Shown here one piece after another: positions 62,824-64,000 of a DNA stretch of 64,000 nt. Source of the stretch: Thiomicrorhabdus sp033238645. Lineage in GTDB: Bacteria > Pseudomonadota > Gammaproteobacteria > Thiomicrospirales > Thiomicrospiraceae. Where the stretch lies: contig BQXR01000003.1 in assembly GCA_033238645.1 (NCBI GenBank), forward strand, positions 186,001-250,000, written 5' to 3'. A program made the translations under genes and the position numbers. Numbering within the stretch: position 1 is the stretch's first letter; each line of letters starts with the position of its first letter. Below the pieces are notes generated by a model, which was given only the letters and a program-made list of their open reading frames with translations, made no database searches and had not been told where the DNA came from.

Positions 62824-64000
62824 GTTAGTGGCTCCTGTACTTTCTTGAGCTGCGGACTTACATGATTAGAGGCATCTGGGATTGGATTACCATGCGGATC
62901 TAATAAGCTATTGGTCAACTCTAATCTAAGCTGTGCCTCTTGCTCATCTGTTAAAATATGCTCAATTCGTTCTGCCTGTTGATGTACCTGATCTGGTGTT
63001 AGATCGGCCTGTTCATTAAGATAGTTCTCCCATAAACGATGGCGGCGTGTTAGCTGAATCGCTTTCTCCAGCCCCTTTTCCGTTAATTTAAAGCCTTTAG
63101 GATCTGAGGTGATCAGTGATTTTTTACAGAGCAGTTTAAGGGTGTTCTGTAAGCAGTCTGCAGGCACGCTACGCAGGCCAAGAATATCGGCCTGATTAAA
63201 GTGGTGGTGCTGAAAGCTTTGGCGTTCAACCAGCTTATAAAGTGTACGCAAGATATTCTCTTCAGAGACTTTTTGACGCAGTGCTTTATGCTCTAAATAA
63301 CGTTTCAGTAGGCCTTTTTTAGGTGCAAAAATGAGTGAAATAATAAATAGCATGGAGAGGCTAACCACCATCCACGGCCCTGTTGGCATGGCCGGCGCAA
63401 GGTAGGATATTTGTGTGCTGATAATAGCACTTAACGCACCTAAGCTTGCGGCAATGATAAGAATATGCGAGAGCTGGCTGCTCCAGTAACGTGCCGCGGC
63501 AATGGGGGTGAGTAGTACTGCAGCCATTAAGACCACGCCAACCAGTTGTAAGCCGACTACCACCGACATAACAATCAAAAGTGCTAAAAGTAGCTCGTAG
63601 CGATTAACCGCTAAACCGATGGTTTTGGCATAGGTTTGGTTAAAGGCAATGAGACGAAACTTCTGAAAAAATAGACTGACGGTCACTAGAATAAAAATGG
63701 TGACAACGGCTAATAGACGAATATCCTCTTCTGTCATAGCAGCAGCTTGGCCAAATAGAATCTTATCTAAACCACTCTTATTACTGACCTCTAAGCCTTG
63801 GATAAAGGAGAGCAGCATGAGACCTAAGGCAAAGAAGAAGGATAGGGTGATCGCTAAGGCAGCATCGGCTTTTATTTTGGTATTCTTTGGTAGCCAATCA
63901 ATCAGAAAGAAACCAATAAAGCTACTAGTCACGGCCCCTAAAAACATAATCAACGGATCACGGGTTTGGAAGAGCAGGAAGGCCATCATTACACCTGGTA
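62820..64000 (-). CDS. Metal ABC transporter permease fused to a DtxR-like domain, 5' end cut off
   Basis: The frame is open to the right edge (residues PGV precede the first ATG at 63989, matching the family LPGV-x-AFLL), so the start is outside the window. The N-terminal part is an ABC-3 permease (about 250 visible residues, with GLQLVGVVLMAAVLLTPIAAARYW). The C-terminal part (about 140 residues) is a winged-helix and dimer-type region like DtxR/MntR, containing LRSVPADCLQNTLKLLCKKS and RRHRLWENYL. This fusion is known in manganese/iron permeases. It may sense metal at the transporter. Confidence 0.9.
   Translation of the reverse strand, partial: PGVMMAFLLFQTRDPLIMFLGAVTSSFIGFFLIDWLPKNTKIKADAALAITLSFFFALGLMLLSFIQGLEVSNKSGLDKILFGQAAAMTEEDIRLLAVVTIFILVTVSLFFQKFRLIAFNQTYAKTIGLAVNRYELLLALLIVMSVVVGLQLVGVVLMAAVLLTPIAAARYWSSQLSHILIIAASLGALSAIISTQISYLAPAMPTGPWMVVSLSMLFIISLIFAPKKGLLKRYLEHKALRQKVSEENILRTLYKLVERQSFQHHHFNQADILGLRSVPADCLQNTLKLLCKKSLITSDPKGFKLTEKGLEKAIQLTRRHRLWENYLNEQADLTPDQVHQQAERIEHILTDEQEAQLRLELTNSLLDPHGNPIPDASNHVSPQLKKVQEPLT

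Overview
This window is about 64 kb of chromosome from a gammaproteobacterium. The gene order thrS-infC-rpmI-rplT-pheS-pheT-ihfA-merR-type regulator followed by tRNA-Pro, together with RsgA, Orn, PrmB, Lon and AroC of gammaproteobacterial type, supports that. A periplasmic alpha-carbonic anhydrase, a SulP anion transporter, a NiFe hydrogenase locus, small c-type cytochromes and moderately AT-rich DNA suggest a chemolithoautotroph of the Thiomicrospira / Hydrogenovibrio / Thiomicrorhabdus kind. That placement is inference from content; no 16S rRNA gene is present.

Layout. 0-5.5 kb: end of a cysteine-rich Fe-S oxidoreductase, two small cytochromes c, a tiny membrane protein, and the minus-strand group M48 peptidase-phhB-rsgA, then orn. 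5.5-9.3 kb: branched-chain amino acid genes ilvB-ilvN-ilvC. 9.3-10.2 kb: DNA without a recognisable gene. 10.2-15.3 kb: a Pcm-type methyltransferase, a phosphotransferase-like protein, and a thiamine uptake locus (TonB receptor, thiamine-binding protein, PnuT-type transporter) headed by a clear TPP riboswitch. 15.4-24.3 kb: an HDOD protein and the translation cluster. 24.3-31.6 kb: a lipoprotein, an IS256-type transposase remnant, a second HDOD protein, lon, mog and prmB. 31.7-44.7 kb: carbonic anhydrase, nickel permease, hypBCDEA, an unusual fused hydrogenase small subunit, the large subunit, its protease and hypF. 44.7-50.1 kb: an IS30 remnant, metE/metR, a broken cation-efflux gene, and a SLATT-domain gene with integron-cassette boundaries. 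50.1-64 kb: a secreted DUF3616-like protein, two diguanylate cyclases, aroC, an MFS transporter, gloA, ppnP, a SulP transporter, a HAD phosphatase and two permeases of a metal ABC transporter, the last running off the window.

Two things stand out. First, the hydrogenase small subunit is the C-terminal part of an 810-residue protein. Its N-terminal half is a NirB-like FAD/NAD(P)H oxidoreductase followed by a Bfd-like [2Fe-2S] module. One chain could therefore carry electrons between H2 and a pyridine nucleotide or another acceptor in the cytoplasm. Second, a short dispersed element, consensus TTTTGAGCA followed by 6-10 G and often TAAG, occurs at 13 places. All lie in the same strand orientation, in intergenic DNA, inside genes and at ribosome-binding positions. 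At 61.8 kb it forms a perfect inverted pair. I do not recognise this element.
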